Source: Mesocentrotus franciscanus
Lineage: Eukaryota; Echinodermata; Echinoidea; Camarodonta; Strongylocentrotidae
DNA: 64,000 nucleotides
Reading direction: 5' to 3'
Assembly (NCBI GenBank): GCA_037976565.1
Contig: CP137675.1
Coordinates: 4,474,364 to 4,538,363, forward strand
How positions within the stretch are numbered: the stretch's first letter is position 1; the number at the start of each line of letters is the position of its first letter. Below are positions 12,201 to 27,200 of the stretch, piece by piece. The position numbers and the translations under genes are program-made. The notes under the pieces were generated by a model, which saw nothing but the letters and a program-made list of their open reading frames with translations, ran no database searches and was not told the origin of the DNA.

Positions 12201-15200
12201 ATTATGACCCTTATCATACAAGATGAAAATTGGAAGAATCAAAAGCTTTGCCGAGCTTGTTAGGTTCGAGAACTAAACAAAAATCATATCATTTCACTAT
12301 TATCATTGGATTATATTCGATTGCCACATCTCAATTTGAATAAAAATGGAAATATGTTAACATTTTTAATGTCCAATGATTCGATCAAAATCAAAAGAAA
12401 TTTGATGCAGCGCATTTTCTTGCACAATACAAACACTACATGCTTGCTCTTCCGACATGTTTGGGGCCACTTTAGGCCACTTCAACGATAATGGATTAAT
12501 TCAAACTCAGCAGTTGAGAAAATGTGAAAGTATGATTTGTTTGAACATATCCTATTTCACTGTACATGTAGAATCGAATCCTAGTATTATAACCGGTATT
12601 TTTAAAGATGGAAATGAAATTCATGTAAAAGGGGGAATGATACGTGTGTAATAAACAGAGAATGACTCTTGTTTAACATTCCTGGTTTCTTAACTCTACT
12701 GACTCAAGATCACCGTACCCACAAAAAATTTAAAAAAATAACGACTTCACCTTCCATAAAGTTTTTGTAAATTCCAGGGAGTGATTTATGGTAATTCGAG
12801 TTGCCTTTTCTATTACGGAACCGATTAACGTGTGGAATGGATAAACAAAACCCATATGATGACTAATGGAATATACTCTCCATAAATCCAATTTCTTCAC
12901 ATTTAGACCAACCCTGATCATTTCAAAAGGCCATAATTTATCACACTACCAAAATGGTCGACGTCACGACTAAAGAATGCACAGTATGGAGGCGTGTGAA
13001 CAATCATGAATCTGAATTCAACAGCTAGGGCCAGACTATAATTGTTCACTCCATAGGGGTATAAGGGTACATACACAACGACTTGGAATAATATTTGCTG
13101 AAGCGAAGAAGAAGTGCTTCGTTTTTATGGGAAACGCACACAAAACTGATTATTTTTACGAATAAGTGACTATAGCACGTTCAGCCTCGGAAAAGTTCAG
13201 TCGGAACCGGAAATACATAGCTACACTGTACATACATTGTATTTTTATGTAGCCCAAACCATTCTACTGCAGACCTTGGTATTTTGTTCTGTTTATGTAT
13301 TCATTCATTATAATTTTTGCTTTACTAAATTTCTTATGTTACACTTCTATAATAGGCCTGCATACATGTAGATACATGCATGCATACATGTACGTCTATC
13401 TTGACCCTAATGTTTTCATAGACCTGCATTGAAATCACAGTGCTGGAAAACAAAATTGCAAATTATTTTGTTGGCCTAGCTACAACCTGTAAATGTAATC
13501 ACACATGTTTCATTTCAACTCCAAAAATATTCCACCCGTACTTTTGTCAAAACCGCTGCTATGGAGTAATATAATTTAATCATTAATGTCTGTCAAAGAT
13601 ATACTGTAGGCCTACATACATGTATACATATACATATACATGTACATGTAGGTGTACTTCATGTGCAAGACTTCAGAGAATCATGAAAAACACGTGATCA
13701 TACACCTGTCACTGAGACCTACATGTACATACTGTACATGTATATAGTAACTGATCTAGTGGTTTCCAAAGTGCCATTAAGTCTGTGAATGGTTTTTACG
13801 AAAGTGATATCAAGATTATCGTTTCCTAGACTGCATACCACTGTTAATTTGAATGGCCTAAAATGTTCTATCTCAGAATATTTTCTTCTCTCTTTTCTCT
13901 TTTTAATTCTTTTTCTCAGCTTTCTCTTTCAATTTGATTACATTTTTCTGAAACTCGATTCTTTCTGTCATTCTCTCACTTCTTGCTTTCTCTTTTCCTT
14001 ACAATCTCCAAGCTTTCCGTTGCCGTAATTTCTTCGTTTTCATTATATAAAGCTCAACAACACCTGAATTTTCAACAGAATTCGCATGATCACACGTTAA
14101 GATACAACATGTAGTATCCATCCTATACATGTAGATATTCAAATCACACACTATTTTACTCAGTCTATACATATACCAGCCAGAGGAGTATTAGTATAAA
14201 ACAACACCAGTAACAAATATCCTATACAATATTATTATACACATTTATTTCAAGTAAACAAACCAGCTGAATGTTGGCAAGAGTGGTGATACAATCATGT
14301 ACGTACGTAGCTTCAGAATTACGCTGCTCATAATTATTAATGACAGCCACCTGCACTTTTTGTTAAACCCATGGAATTTCGAGGCAGTGACTAATAATAT
14401 CCCAGTTTTTGCGAAACTTCTGAGAATTAGACCACATCATGACCACACGTCAATTTCTTCTAAATATCATCAGTTCTGATGCAGAGTCTATGTGATGAAA
14501 GTGTCCCCCATTATTATACATGTAGGTTAGGCCGAGGAGGTAGGAATATGTCTGAGCTCCTTGGTTAGGCCAGGAGTTTCATCTCTGGTTAGGCCTAATA
14601 AATATCAAAAATGTATATATTGTATCTTTCTCTCTCTTTCTCTCTCCCCTCTCTCTCCCCCTCTCTCTCCCCTCTCTCTCCCTCACCCCTCTCTCACTCC
14701 TTCTCTCTCTCCCTCTCTCTTTCTCGTTCTCGCTACACTTGCATGCGTACATAAAGGTCTTATTTTCAAGTTACGTTATACATTGTATGTCAACATTTTC
14801 ATAGCCTCTTCAAGTACATTAATACATTGTAATTCAACACCTCAGACAGATTTTAGAACAAAAATGAGCCGACAATACATGCATAACTCTCTCTGATTTT
14901 GTTTTGTTTTGTTAAAATTACAATTACAGTGTATATATATATATACATGTATATACAAGGTAATGTAAGGTGTCTTCTATTTTACAAGCCTTGATTTGTG
15001 TTGTTTGATTCTGTTTGTTTTGTTGTTTTTGTTTTGTCTTTGTTCATTTTTAAGATATCCTGTCATATTGTTATACATGAACAACAACAAAAACAAAAAA
15101 AAAACAATCGTAAAGCCGTTCCTAGGATTGTTGACGTTAATAATCTCGTTCAATTTTATTTCTCCATCCATTCATCCACACAGTTAACCTGACGACCCCT

Positions 15201-18200
15201 AATGGGGCTCCTTTCAGGGGGTTCATGGTTCAAGCCCGAATAGTAGGCACATCCACACCAGTCGGTATCTTCAGCGACACGTCATCATTAGGACAGAGGA
15301 TAAATTGTCCTGATACCTTTGCTAATACTCTCACTCATATCAACAACGATCCTAAGACTTTGGTCACTGCGATGTGGACAGGACCGACCGACGCCAACGG
15401 AGCAGACATCGAATTCGTGTAAGATATCATCAACGACGTCCACCAATCTATAGATAAAGAGTATAACTTAGTTGTATATCACATCACCTCTTTGAATAGG
15501 CGTCTATTGTCAACATTATGAAGGGACTAATGAAAAAAACACATGTCAATATCACAATTCTTTTTTGTTTTCCTTTCATACAAATTAGGGACATTTTTGT
15601 TTAATTTTTCTTTTTTAGTCAGAAGTTTGCAGTGATCTTGATTGTAACCAATGAAATATATTCATGTCATCGGTGTGACATATTACATGTATTTTGATGT
15701 AAGAGGCTTGAAGTTTTGCGCTTTGGAGAAAAACAAAAACAAAATCGATTTGGAATAATATACACCTGTTTGTAGAGGGTGGAGGCATGACAATTAAAGT
15801 GTCGAGACCACTCTTGTAAAAGAATCACTGATATTTAAAAAAAAGCATAGCCTAACATCAGTAACATGCATGAGGCTAAATTATATCACATTGCAACTAT
15901 ACATGACAAATGTTCAAATTCATAGTCGCTAATTTTAAATTACACTCTATTAATTATATTTTCAATGTTTTCATCTTGCAGCGGGACCTTCGTTTTACAG
16001 AGGGAAATTTATTGGACATTCATCAGATCAATCACTTTGACAGGTGAGTAAGGAATACATTGCACCTCTTGTCCTCTTCTGAAATAAGTATGATTGGGGT
16101 TGTGTGTCCGAAAGCTGAACAAAATTATAGATATCTCTTTTGCCTTTGCATGTAACAGACAAAACATTCTACCAATAGCACAAAATATCATAAATATATG
16201 TCTTTTATAATATTGTTTAATGTTTAACATAAGTCTTGAAAGATTTATAAAATATTGGATGTAAACTTTTTCTATTGACTGTTTTGAAATCAACTATCCG
16301 GATATATACCAACCTGTCCGGACACATGACGTGCGGGTGTATAGGGCAAGCCCAATGTAATTTGTTCCATGCGTTATTGTTTGCAGTGATTATATTAAGT
16401 TTAATGTGCTTTATCTCGATCGAATAACAATGAAATTGATACTTGTAGCCTTTCTTTTGTGTTTATTTGTTCTTATTCCTGGTAAAGTATTGGGCAGCAA
16501 ATGTCCAAATACCCTGGAATTTCCTTACAACAATATTACATACGAATCTGTATACAACAGACCATTTTCGTAATGTAATCAAATTTAATGCGCAAATGTA
16601 TGTGAAGTGCCTCGATAGTCGATACGAATGATTTCATTCACCTGTTTCGTTGTGTGAATTGCATGCATTATTTATTGTTGCTAGGTAGGACAAAATATTA
16701 TGGCTTGTCCTACCTAACAACATCCACGTAGCGTATGCAATTCGCGTTATGACTATTGAAATTCGATTATTCGTAACAGGTGAATTAAATAAGTTGTAAC
16801 GAGGCATTTACAGGTTGTAACTCAGATTTGTACATTAACTTTGACAACATTACGAAAACATAACGGTTAGTTTACACTGAGAGTGAATTGTGAATTAATT
16901 TGTTTCCAACATATGATTTTGATCATTTAAATAACTTTTTATTTAACTAATCCTCCCTGTCTAACTAGATAGTTAATGGATGTCAGTAACCAGGTCGTTA
17001 CTGAACATTATTTGTTTGCAAAGAAGGGTATACAGTTATTGTTTGTATTTATATAGGTTAACAAAATCATATTCCTTGCTTTAAAATCATCAGTTGGCCT
17101 GCAGTCTTGTTTTGTCTTCGGCTAAGTCTTGATTGATTGCAGACAATGGTTGTTGTTAGCTATCAAACTCTGGTATGCGGAACTCGTACGCGACAATTAA
17201 TGGCTTAATTTATTACAAGGAGAACATAGTGGATTTGAGATAATATTATGTTTACCTTCCAGATGCATGTTTGCCATCACCGTGCCAGAATGGTGGTACA
17301 TGCTTTCGAGCTGGTACAGAGGGCTATTATTGTAGCTGTGCAAGTGGTTTCACTGGAACAAATTGCTCTGGTAAGATAATCAACAATCAATGTTAATCAA
17401 TCTTGTCATCGTCTTTCGTTTTAAGAAGTTACAGTACCACCATGGGAATACGCCAACCAATTTGAACAGAATTCAGGGGGTTGTCTTTGAAACCCTTTAG
17501 GCAACGTTAGTGGCTCTTGGTATTTACGTAAATCAAAGTATGCTCGTGTAATATGTGATACAATTTAAATAAAGACATGAAAAACTCCTGTAAACAAAGT
17601 TAAAGAATGCTCACAAAATACACATACACAAAGTATTTGTGGTCTCCCCATATTAAGCCAAACCCAATCTGGATTATCTTAAGTACATATCGAATACGAA
17701 AAAAGTGAAATATCCCCTTCCCCCATTTGTTCCCCGATGATTACCTTAAGACTCCCAAAGACTCTTAGAAACTATGATATTAGTTTTCTTGTCAAAAATG
17801 TTTAGCCTTGTGCCACCTCCCTCCCCCCCCAGAATCTTGGATACGCCACTGCATATGGTGTAAATAATAATCCTTTATGTCCTTGCTTTGATAATGGTGT
17901 ACACTTGTAAACAGTTCTCAATGTAATGCAGTTTATTTACTTTGAGCCGTTCAATTTTATTTAGCCTTCAGAGATTAATGGTATGCAAAACTGAACCATC
18001 TATATCTTTTTATGTTTGTCATTAATCAAATTTCAGACGGCTATATACATACAATTTATTATTTTTTTTTGTTTACGTTGAAGAAATGACGCTTTTACTT
18101 TATGTCAGTTCCAAAATCCCTCAAACCTAAGAGTTGGACTAGAAAATGGAGGGGTAGTTCATTTGAGCAGACAATTTATTAGTTAGAAGTAACATTCCCG

Positions 18201-21200
18201 TCAATCCAATAACATTATTCAATATTACTCATACATTGTTTGAATTCATGTCTAAACTAATATGATGTTTTCCTATGTTGTCTTCCTCGTATACCTCTAT
18301 GTCCAGACCAACCGCCATGCGCAGATGAGGTCTTAACATGTGGCGTTAATCACAAACAATGTCTTCTCCGCAATGGGAATGATAACTCGTATGTGTGTGT
18401 GTGTTTGGATGATACTTATTCAATCGATGCACCGTGCGATGGTTCTACGGTGTCTCCTACCACTTTACCTCCAACAACTGTACCTCCAAGTACAACTTTA
18501 CCTCCAACAACAGAAATGGGTAAGTGACGGGGGACAATATGATGCACCTTATTAATCCCAGTTACACTGACTATAAACGACTCCAAACCGAGTAATGCAA
18601 TTCTGTTTTCGGTCTCTTGTTTGTCTTGTCGGAGTGGCCAAGGCAAAAATACCCCAGTCACACCGCTACCATGACTCCAAATCGACTGATTACCGCCCGA
18701 TGCCTAGATCATTCGGTGGTAATATAAGCTTTGTTCAGTCTATATTGTCTGCCTGACGACAATCTCGTTGGTGTGACTTGGTGTAATACGTAACCATATT
18801 CCAGTAATGAGTGGGTATAACTATGTAACCAATAATATTTAACGAATGTTACCATATTTATTTCTCTCAATATTAACTTTGCAAAAGTATAAGTAAGGCT
18901 TTATGTGAGATGAGAATATGAATGTAATCCTTTCCTGTATGTAGGCTATGTAGTAAATATAATTGTCATTCGAAAGACTTTTTGTGTTTGTACAACCTCA
19001 ATAATTTTCTTGAATAAAGATGAATGAGAGGACGCATGAAATGCTATAACTTTTAACGATATAACAACGTATCTTTTTTTCTTCTTCATGTCTGATGTAG
19101 TAATTGCTCATTTGTGAAATTATTTTTATTTTCACATTCTAATGTTATACATCTAACTGATATTTTAACTGACATTAGGCAATGTAATTCTAGATGGTAT
19201 TAGTATCTTTTTAATAATAGATATTGGAATAACCTGGTGCAATCGTTTCTTTTAATTTAATTATTAAGTGAAAATTGTTAAGCAATAATATATAATTGAT
19301 ACATTATTATTAGACTAATATCTATCTACACTGAATGACGGGCATAATGTTAGTAACAAAAAAATATATTTAATTCATAAGCAGTTAACTTTCATTCATA
19401 TTCTTTTCTCCATTGCACCTGTTACCATTTTCCATTAACCCCTATTCCCTCTTTATCTCTTTTCTATCCCTTTCTGCACCCTTTCCGTACCTATTTCACG
19501 ACCCATTTCACCACCCATTCCTTACCCGTATCTGAAATAATAATAGACCCATGTACCTCTGGCCCATGTCAAAATGGTGGAATGTGTCACCTTAACTCCG
19601 CTGGCGAAGTTCAGTGTTTCTGCTCGGGTGGATATACCGGTACTAGATGTGAAATAGAGCCAGGTAAATAAAGAGTATTGATGGAAAGAAGCATCCTTGG
19701 GGAACATCTTCTCTCTCATCGTAGAAATCAATTTGTCTATTGTCAAAGTCTGATGTAGTTTTGAAATCGAACCATTAACTGAGATGTAGATAAGTGCAAT
19801 TTCAACCAATCTCCTAATCTTTTGCATCCAACAAGCTCAAGGCCTTTGATGAAAAAACAAAATGGCAGGGCTTGCGTATAGATCAACATTTATTTTGCGA
19901 ATATAATTTTCCACTTTTAAGCACTAATTTTTAGTTCCTTTGTCATGGCGTAATCAAATAGGAAATAAATATGCAGATTAACCTCATTGGTTATATAACT
20001 TATGATAACTTCGTCTTTATGTGAATACAATCTTTCTTTCTCGTTATGGCCACCATTTTCACTTTTTACACAGCACATTAAGTTACGGGTGATTATTCAT
20101 TTTATCAAACAACTACAGTGGAATCTCATTATAAAGAGCTCTGATATAAAGAGGTATCTGTTATAACAAGGTTCTTTGCTGGTTCTAGCTCTTTATATTC
20201 TTTTGTTTTTTCCCCTGATATAACAAGATTCCTGATATAACAAGGTAATTTCCCGTTGTGGTAATAACATAAAAACTATTGAAAAAATATGAAACGTCAA
20301 ACATAAAGTTGCAAATATGGGATGCCTTTTTTAACGAATGTCTCACATGCATTTTTCCAGTTTGATTTCAAATTCCTTTCCTATTTTTCTGTCATTTCTC
20401 CCTCTCTCAGATCCATGTAGATCACGACCATGTCAAAATAGTGGTGTTTGTAGTAAAGTAGATGCTTCTTCATACCGATGTGCATGTCAGACCATATACA
20501 CAGGCCCACAATGCCAGTTCCAAGGTAAGAAGGAAAGAAAGATGCCTGAATGCATGAAATCAGTCATGATGAAAGATAATAGTGAATTGAGAAGATAAGT
20601 GGACAGTCGTGCAGGAAGAAACCTATAGGGGAGATATCTAAACAATGGTTGATTGCAATCATGTGGGAGAAGTGTCATCTTTACTTACCACTAACTATAG
20701 AATGCATATCGCAGAATACATGTAAGAGTTAACGTATACAATATTTAGAGAATGTAATTTAAACTTGACACCAGCTGAAATACAGATTGCATCATGATCG
20801 AGACATATCAGTTATTAAGTCACAAGCTAAAGTTTAAAGATATCAATATAACATGTTTGGTTACTTATCCCATTCTCTTAATTCTACTTGTCCTATCTAG
20901 TCGGTTGTGCCTCAATTCCATGTCAAAACAACGGAGTTTGTACCAGTACAGGAATCTATGCACAGGGATATCAGTGTGATTGTTCTACCATGTATACTGG
21001 TACCAACTGTCAGATAGGTAAGCTTGGGCGGGTCCAGGGGGTCGTGGGGTCCAGAACCCCCTTTTTCTTCGATTTTGCTTGTCAAAGATGAAGGAAATTT
21101 TAACCACCTGCCCCCTTTTCTCTCTCAAAAGAATGGAGCTTCCCCTGTAAGAAGACATTCTCCATCAAAATACTTTCCTTTTCTGTGAGATATTATTTTC

Positions 21201-24200
21201 GTAAACTTTAAGTATTATTGTTCTTTCCTGTTATTTTGTCATTGATCTCCTACTTGAGATACAATGTTACTGAATGTTTGGGTTTCTAAGCACGTCACTA
21301 AGTTTCAGCAAAACTTAGATTTATAATTGAACAGACTCTGAACAAACAACAAAATCTTCTGTATCACAGATTGAAATTTCTATATACATGTATTTGTCTT
21401 GCTTTTTTCGAAAATAAATAAGGTCATCAGATGCTTTTATTTTTTTAAAGGTTTTGTCTAAAAAAGAAACTCTTCACATCATATAAAAATAATGATTAAG
21501 ATACGACTCTTTACCGTTAAAGTTTTTTTGTTTCTGATGCAATTTAGAGGCATAGCATCGCTCCGTTATATAAAGAGTTGAAGGTCATCTGAATCAATCA
21601 CAAATCTGCAAACCTTGTGATTATGCTTGACTTGGAGTTTATGGACATTGCATTTCTCGTTGATTGCAACTGTAGAATGGAAATGATCTCTGTTTTTATC
21701 TTTTTATTTAAACGACCCTTCCCAGGTCTTATATATTGCCTTTTAGCTTACTGGTAACATTTTGATTCCATGATTTCTTTAGAAGTGGACCCTTGTCTGT
21801 CTCAGCCGTGTATGAATGGAGGCTTTTGTAACAGACGTGGTGATATGACGGGATACGTATGCACCTGTTATGATGGATACACGGGTGACAGGTGCGGGAC
21901 CCCTCCACCACCTACAACCATGCCACCACCTACAACACCATCACAGCCTACCACACCACCACAGCCGACCACACCACCACAACAAACCACACCACCAGTG
22001 CTTACTACTACGCTAGGTGAGAAGGAAAAACATCATTCTCCCTCTCCCTCCTTCGATGAGGGAGCAATATTACTAGTAGACCTTTTCTAATCGCATTAAA
22101 ATACATCTTTCTCTTTCCCCCTTCCTTCTTTTCTGTTTATTTATTTATTTTTTTTACTTTCTATCTCTTTCTTTTTCTCCTTCTCTCCATCTATCTCCAT
22201 TTTTATTCTAGAAAGACATTAGTAATAACAAGCAATATTCTGTTTATTTTATGTCTATATTAAATAACAATTCAATAAGTTATATAATATCTAATCAAGT
22301 AAAAGTACCGTTTCTACTGCTACTCTTGCTTAATAATTCTTGTAGAAAAATCTCTTTAATAGATATTGTTATGCCGCCAAAAATTCTTTTAGATTGAAAA
22401 TAAGAATAATAAGGTATTATTACACTCCTCAATATTGGTAGCAGCAGCACTGTTTTATCAAGGATTGTGCAGACGATTTTCTTCACGACTCCCCCATTTA
22501 CAGTAGGGTATATTCTGTTTAGTGTTACACTATCTTTGTTGTGTCCTTACAGGTTCTGGAGAATGTAGCCAAAGCTGTTTGAATGGTGGAAGCTGTGTTG
22601 ATGATTCGTGTGAATGCATCACTGGATTCAGTGGTCCTCGATGTGAACAAGGTATGACTGAAGTCATAGACTAGTGGTTAAAACTCATGTTACCCCAGTC
22701 ACACTGCCTAATTGACTCCAAACCGTCTTACAGACTACTTACTCATTCTTTGCTATTTGGGTTAATACGATTTTTGGTTCATTAAGCAGCCAGTCTGATG
22801 TCGGTCTTGTCGGTGTGACTGCGGTATCATTATTGTCATATGGTTCTCCATGGTTTAATTTATTCGCAGAACATACGTTCAACTAAATTGTGAGTTTATC
22901 AAGGATTGACAATGGTGTTTATGAACTAGACATCAGATATCATCACACATATTGAATACTTGTATTTAATGAAACGTATTTGCAATCTGTTGAATATTTC
23001 CATGCTACATGCAAGTTCAAAGTCAAGATTTTTGCCTATGAGTAAATATATGTGAGCTCTTCTTGCTTTACAGGCGTTTTAAAAGATAACCGGCAACATA
23101 TTATAACTTTTAAATATTGCTTTGCCATTAGACGGGCGACCATTTTTCACCAACTGCCCCGAGGGTGAAACCTTAACCTTCGTATTGGACGAAGGAACCA
23201 ATGTAGCCACTGTTGATTTGGATCCCATCAGAGCAATGAACTTCAACCAGGAGACCCTCAATGTGGTCTACATCATCGGACCTGACCTGAACAACGTCAC
23301 CAGTCTGGAGTTTTCTGAGGGGTATGCTGAAGGTCAGGTTGTGATGGCCCAGGCCGTGGATCAGAATGGCAAAAGGAACTGCAGCTTCGTGATTAGACTA
23401 CAGGGTGAGAAGCTTGGTGATACTCGATATACTAGGTTGTGAGAGTGAGAATATTTCCGTAACGTTAGTGGTGTATCCATCAAAGGGCAGAGCATCCCCA
23501 AAATGAATAAAACCTAAAATAGAGTATTAACTTGGTCTTGGGTCTTCAGTATGCCTCAAATTTAAGTATTTGGGCATAATTTTTACCGCTTTTGGAAGCA
23601 TGCACCATACATACCTCTCTAAATACTCGAATTCCTATATTTTTGCCCCAGCTATAACTCAGTTTTTGTAAAATTGAACAAAGACCACAAATAAGAGGTC
23701 CTGAGGAATCGGGTCTTACATTGTTATTTTCTGTAGCTCCTAAAGTTTCCAGGCTCTCCGTGTGGTCTTTCTGTGACGACAAGTAGTCCTAGATAGACCT
23801 TGTGACATACATATATAAGGAAGTTTGTGTTCCATATCAGTATTTTCTATCATTGTCATTGTGTTTATTTTGTAATCTACGACATTGGGGGGGGGGGACA
23901 CAAAACTTTTGAAATAACTATATTTTGTCTTTCCTTTTCCCCATCACCAGACAATCAAACGCCAGAGATCACCTGTCCAGAAAACATCGTAGAGATCAGT
24001 ACATCCTCTAGTCAACAAATCACATGGCCGGATGCTGACGTCGAAGACAACGCTGACCCTTCACCCGTAGTGACCTACCTACCTACCCGAGGGTCGATAT
24101 TTGATGCTACAGGAGAGACGGTGTCAGTCATTGCCCGGGCAACGGATTCCTCTTCCAACTACAAGGAGTGTATCTTTAGGGTCACAGTTCACAGGAGAGG

Positions 24201-27200
24201 TAGGAAACAAATATGAAGCTATTATAAAGAGAATTGATATATTATGCCCCCATGGAATAGTCAAAGCTAGTAAATGGAGTGCATTCCTTAATACTAAAAC
24301 AAAGTAAAAAGACTTCTGGTGGTAAAATATATCTTGATGTTGCCTGTCAAGGTGCGATTTGACTTTGAAGATACATTTGGAAACCTTATTCCAAGTCTTT
24401 ATGGGAAGGATGATTATGTGATTGATGGCAAAGGTCTAGAATCCCTCTGATATTACTCCGTAGTTGTGACAATATATCTCTGATTTAGAGTTATTCAAGG
24501 TGTGGTACAAGTATAAATGTTCTTAATGTAACATAAACATCAATTGCTCTGCTACCTAGAAAGTATGTATCATTATAACTACTTACACATCCATGCCAAA
24601 AATATTGAAAAGTTATTCAATATATTATTGCAGATTATTCAACTTTGACAACATGAATGTATCATATACCTAAATCATTCATACCCTTACCAAGATTTGT
24701 CATTTTTCAAGTATGTGAAAAAATTGATTTGTCCCGATTTATGTTTCTTGAAACTGTGACATATTAAAGCTTACATCTAAAAGTATTCAACAAAGGCCCT
24801 AATTCAACAAATCCCACCTTTCATTCTTGAGTTACGAAAAAACACAAAACATCCAATTTACATGGGGTATGAATGATTGAATGGTTAACTGTATACAACA
24901 GAAAAAATGCTTGTCATAATCAAATTTCTCAACTTTTTCAATTCTTTTTTAATCTAGACTTCGACTGTGATCCCTTCCCAAATGTTGAGAATGCTGTAGT
25001 ATCCTGTGATAACGATGCTAATGGACGAGAATGCCAGGTGTTATGTAACACAGGGTTCATAAAGACAGTGGCTAATGACATCAGATATACCTGTATCGCA
25101 GACAGTGCGGCCTCATTCTGGGACCCTTCACCTTCAAGTATATGTGCAAGTAAGTTGGGTTATATCTTGATCTGTCCTCCACCCATATATTACTTGATCC
25201 ATCTGTCTTATTCTCTCTCTCTCTCTCTCTCTGGTCTTTCCCTTTCTTTAGCTCTCGTCCTCTTCTCCTTTCCTTCTCACTCCAATCCTGCTCCCACTCT
25301 TTTTCTCTCTATGTCTCACTGTTCTCTTCTCTTTCATTCTCCTTTTCATCTGCAATAATCTCTCTTTTGCTCCTCATATCTTATCTCTTTCTATGCCCCT
25401 CTTTCTCTCAACTAGAATCACAATTTGATCTATTCAGAACTGAATTTCAAGAGCTAATTTCTCATCGACTGTATGCTTACAAGCCTTTATGACTAATTAA
25501 TAATCAGTTTGATATGACTTTTCAACATTTTTGACAATTAAATGTAAAAATATTGTTGATAAACTTCTGTAGGTTACATTATTAAGTTTTATACAGAAAT
25601 AACAGACTTTCATGCCATTCAGCTCAAATGTGAATCGACTTTGAAATGACTTAAGTCATGTGCATAATAAAAAAATACTGCCTCCTTTAGTTTAAGAAAT
25701 TTGGTGCCACTATTTCTTGGTTGATTACTGTACGTGAAACAAACTGTAACTGGAATATATTAAGAAGGCAAAAAAAAGAAAATACATTCAAGTAAAAGTT
25801 TAAAACCTTAATTTTGATAATCATGTTTGCCATATAATTTTCTAATGAATGAATCTCTCCTTCATATCACCAGGAGCCGAGACTGGGAATGGAATCACCA
25901 AGACCACCAGTATATCCTTCCCTCTCCAATCAGCCTCCTGTCCACAAGAAACACCAAACTTCACATCATCCATAGCCACCAACATCACCAGCACCCTAGA
26001 TATGTACAACCTCTGCTCCGTGGGGCCAGCATCTGCTTGCAGGGAAGGCAGTGTCAACACAGAGTGCACCACAAATACTGCACGACGCAGGAGAAGCAGT
26101 GAGGTTATCCTCTCACGAAGGAGAAGAGACAATAGCGTCCTCTTGGTTGATATTAGTGCATATTCTCCGGTTGACGGCAATTCAGATCAGGGGGAGATAG
26201 AGGAAGATATTGATCAGGTGGTGGATGGTATTGTGGATGTGGCAAACAACGAAGGATTTGAGTTGACAGTTAATGGTGATGTCATCAACAACGTCCAATC
26301 AGGGACAAGAGTACCGCAGGAGTTTCAGTGGTCATGTGACAGTGGTATGGTGTCTTCAAGTTCAGGATGTGGTGAGTTTATAATTAATGAGAGTTTGCAA
26401 AAGGATAGGAACTATTCAAAAATGTGAAAACAACAGAAAATGATCATCTATATAGCTTCATAATCCTTGAACATAAAGAACATTGGAGTTTTTCTCAGTT
26501 CTTCCTATTTTTGTTCTCATTCTGTACCCGATAGACCCCATGTGCTCTTATTCATGGTGCCATCTTTCATATGAATGACTAAAGTATTATTGATCAATTC
26601 TTTATATTTACTGTTGTATCATATAAGCACTCTCTAACATATGATGAGACCCATCATAAAATATCTAAATTGTAATATGGTTTAGAACTCTGTTCACTCT
26701 AGGTCTTAAATTATCAAAAAGCATATAATCTATCCAATGCATGTTCAGTCATATCACTTTTAATTGCTGACCATTATACAAGCTTTGTTGCTTACAGCCA
26801 TATAATTTAGAGGATAGGTTATTTTAGATACATGATATTCTTAAAATTTCTTGTCAAATGGATAATAATGTTAACAAATTGAATGAATGGCATATATAAC
26901 ACAGAAGCAATTCTGATAAATCTTTTCATTGTTCCCTTTCACAGTGCCATGCCAACCGGGTACCTATTACGATGAGAGGAACAACATCTGCGTCTTTTGT
27001 TCCAGTGGAACCTACCAAGATCAAACCAGACAAACCTCTTGTCAGTCATGCCCTGGTGACTCTTTCACTGATGCTACTGGATCTGTCTTAGCCGACTGTG
27101 AGTATTCCATTATTCTGTAAACAAACTATATTGTTCCTTTAAAGTGAAGGGAAAACAAAATTAGGATAATAGTTATTGACTATGAATAAGGGATATACAT

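Larger units (their letters stand above)
6283..15183 (+). other. Large first coding intron of gene 1
   Basis: An 8.9 kb intron splits the Reeler domain after its first third. It contains a TTC microsatellite, two MITEs, AT-rich unique sequence and many TACATGTA palindromes. No conserved open frame is seen inside. Large first introns often carry enhancers, which is inference here. Confidence 0.75.
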
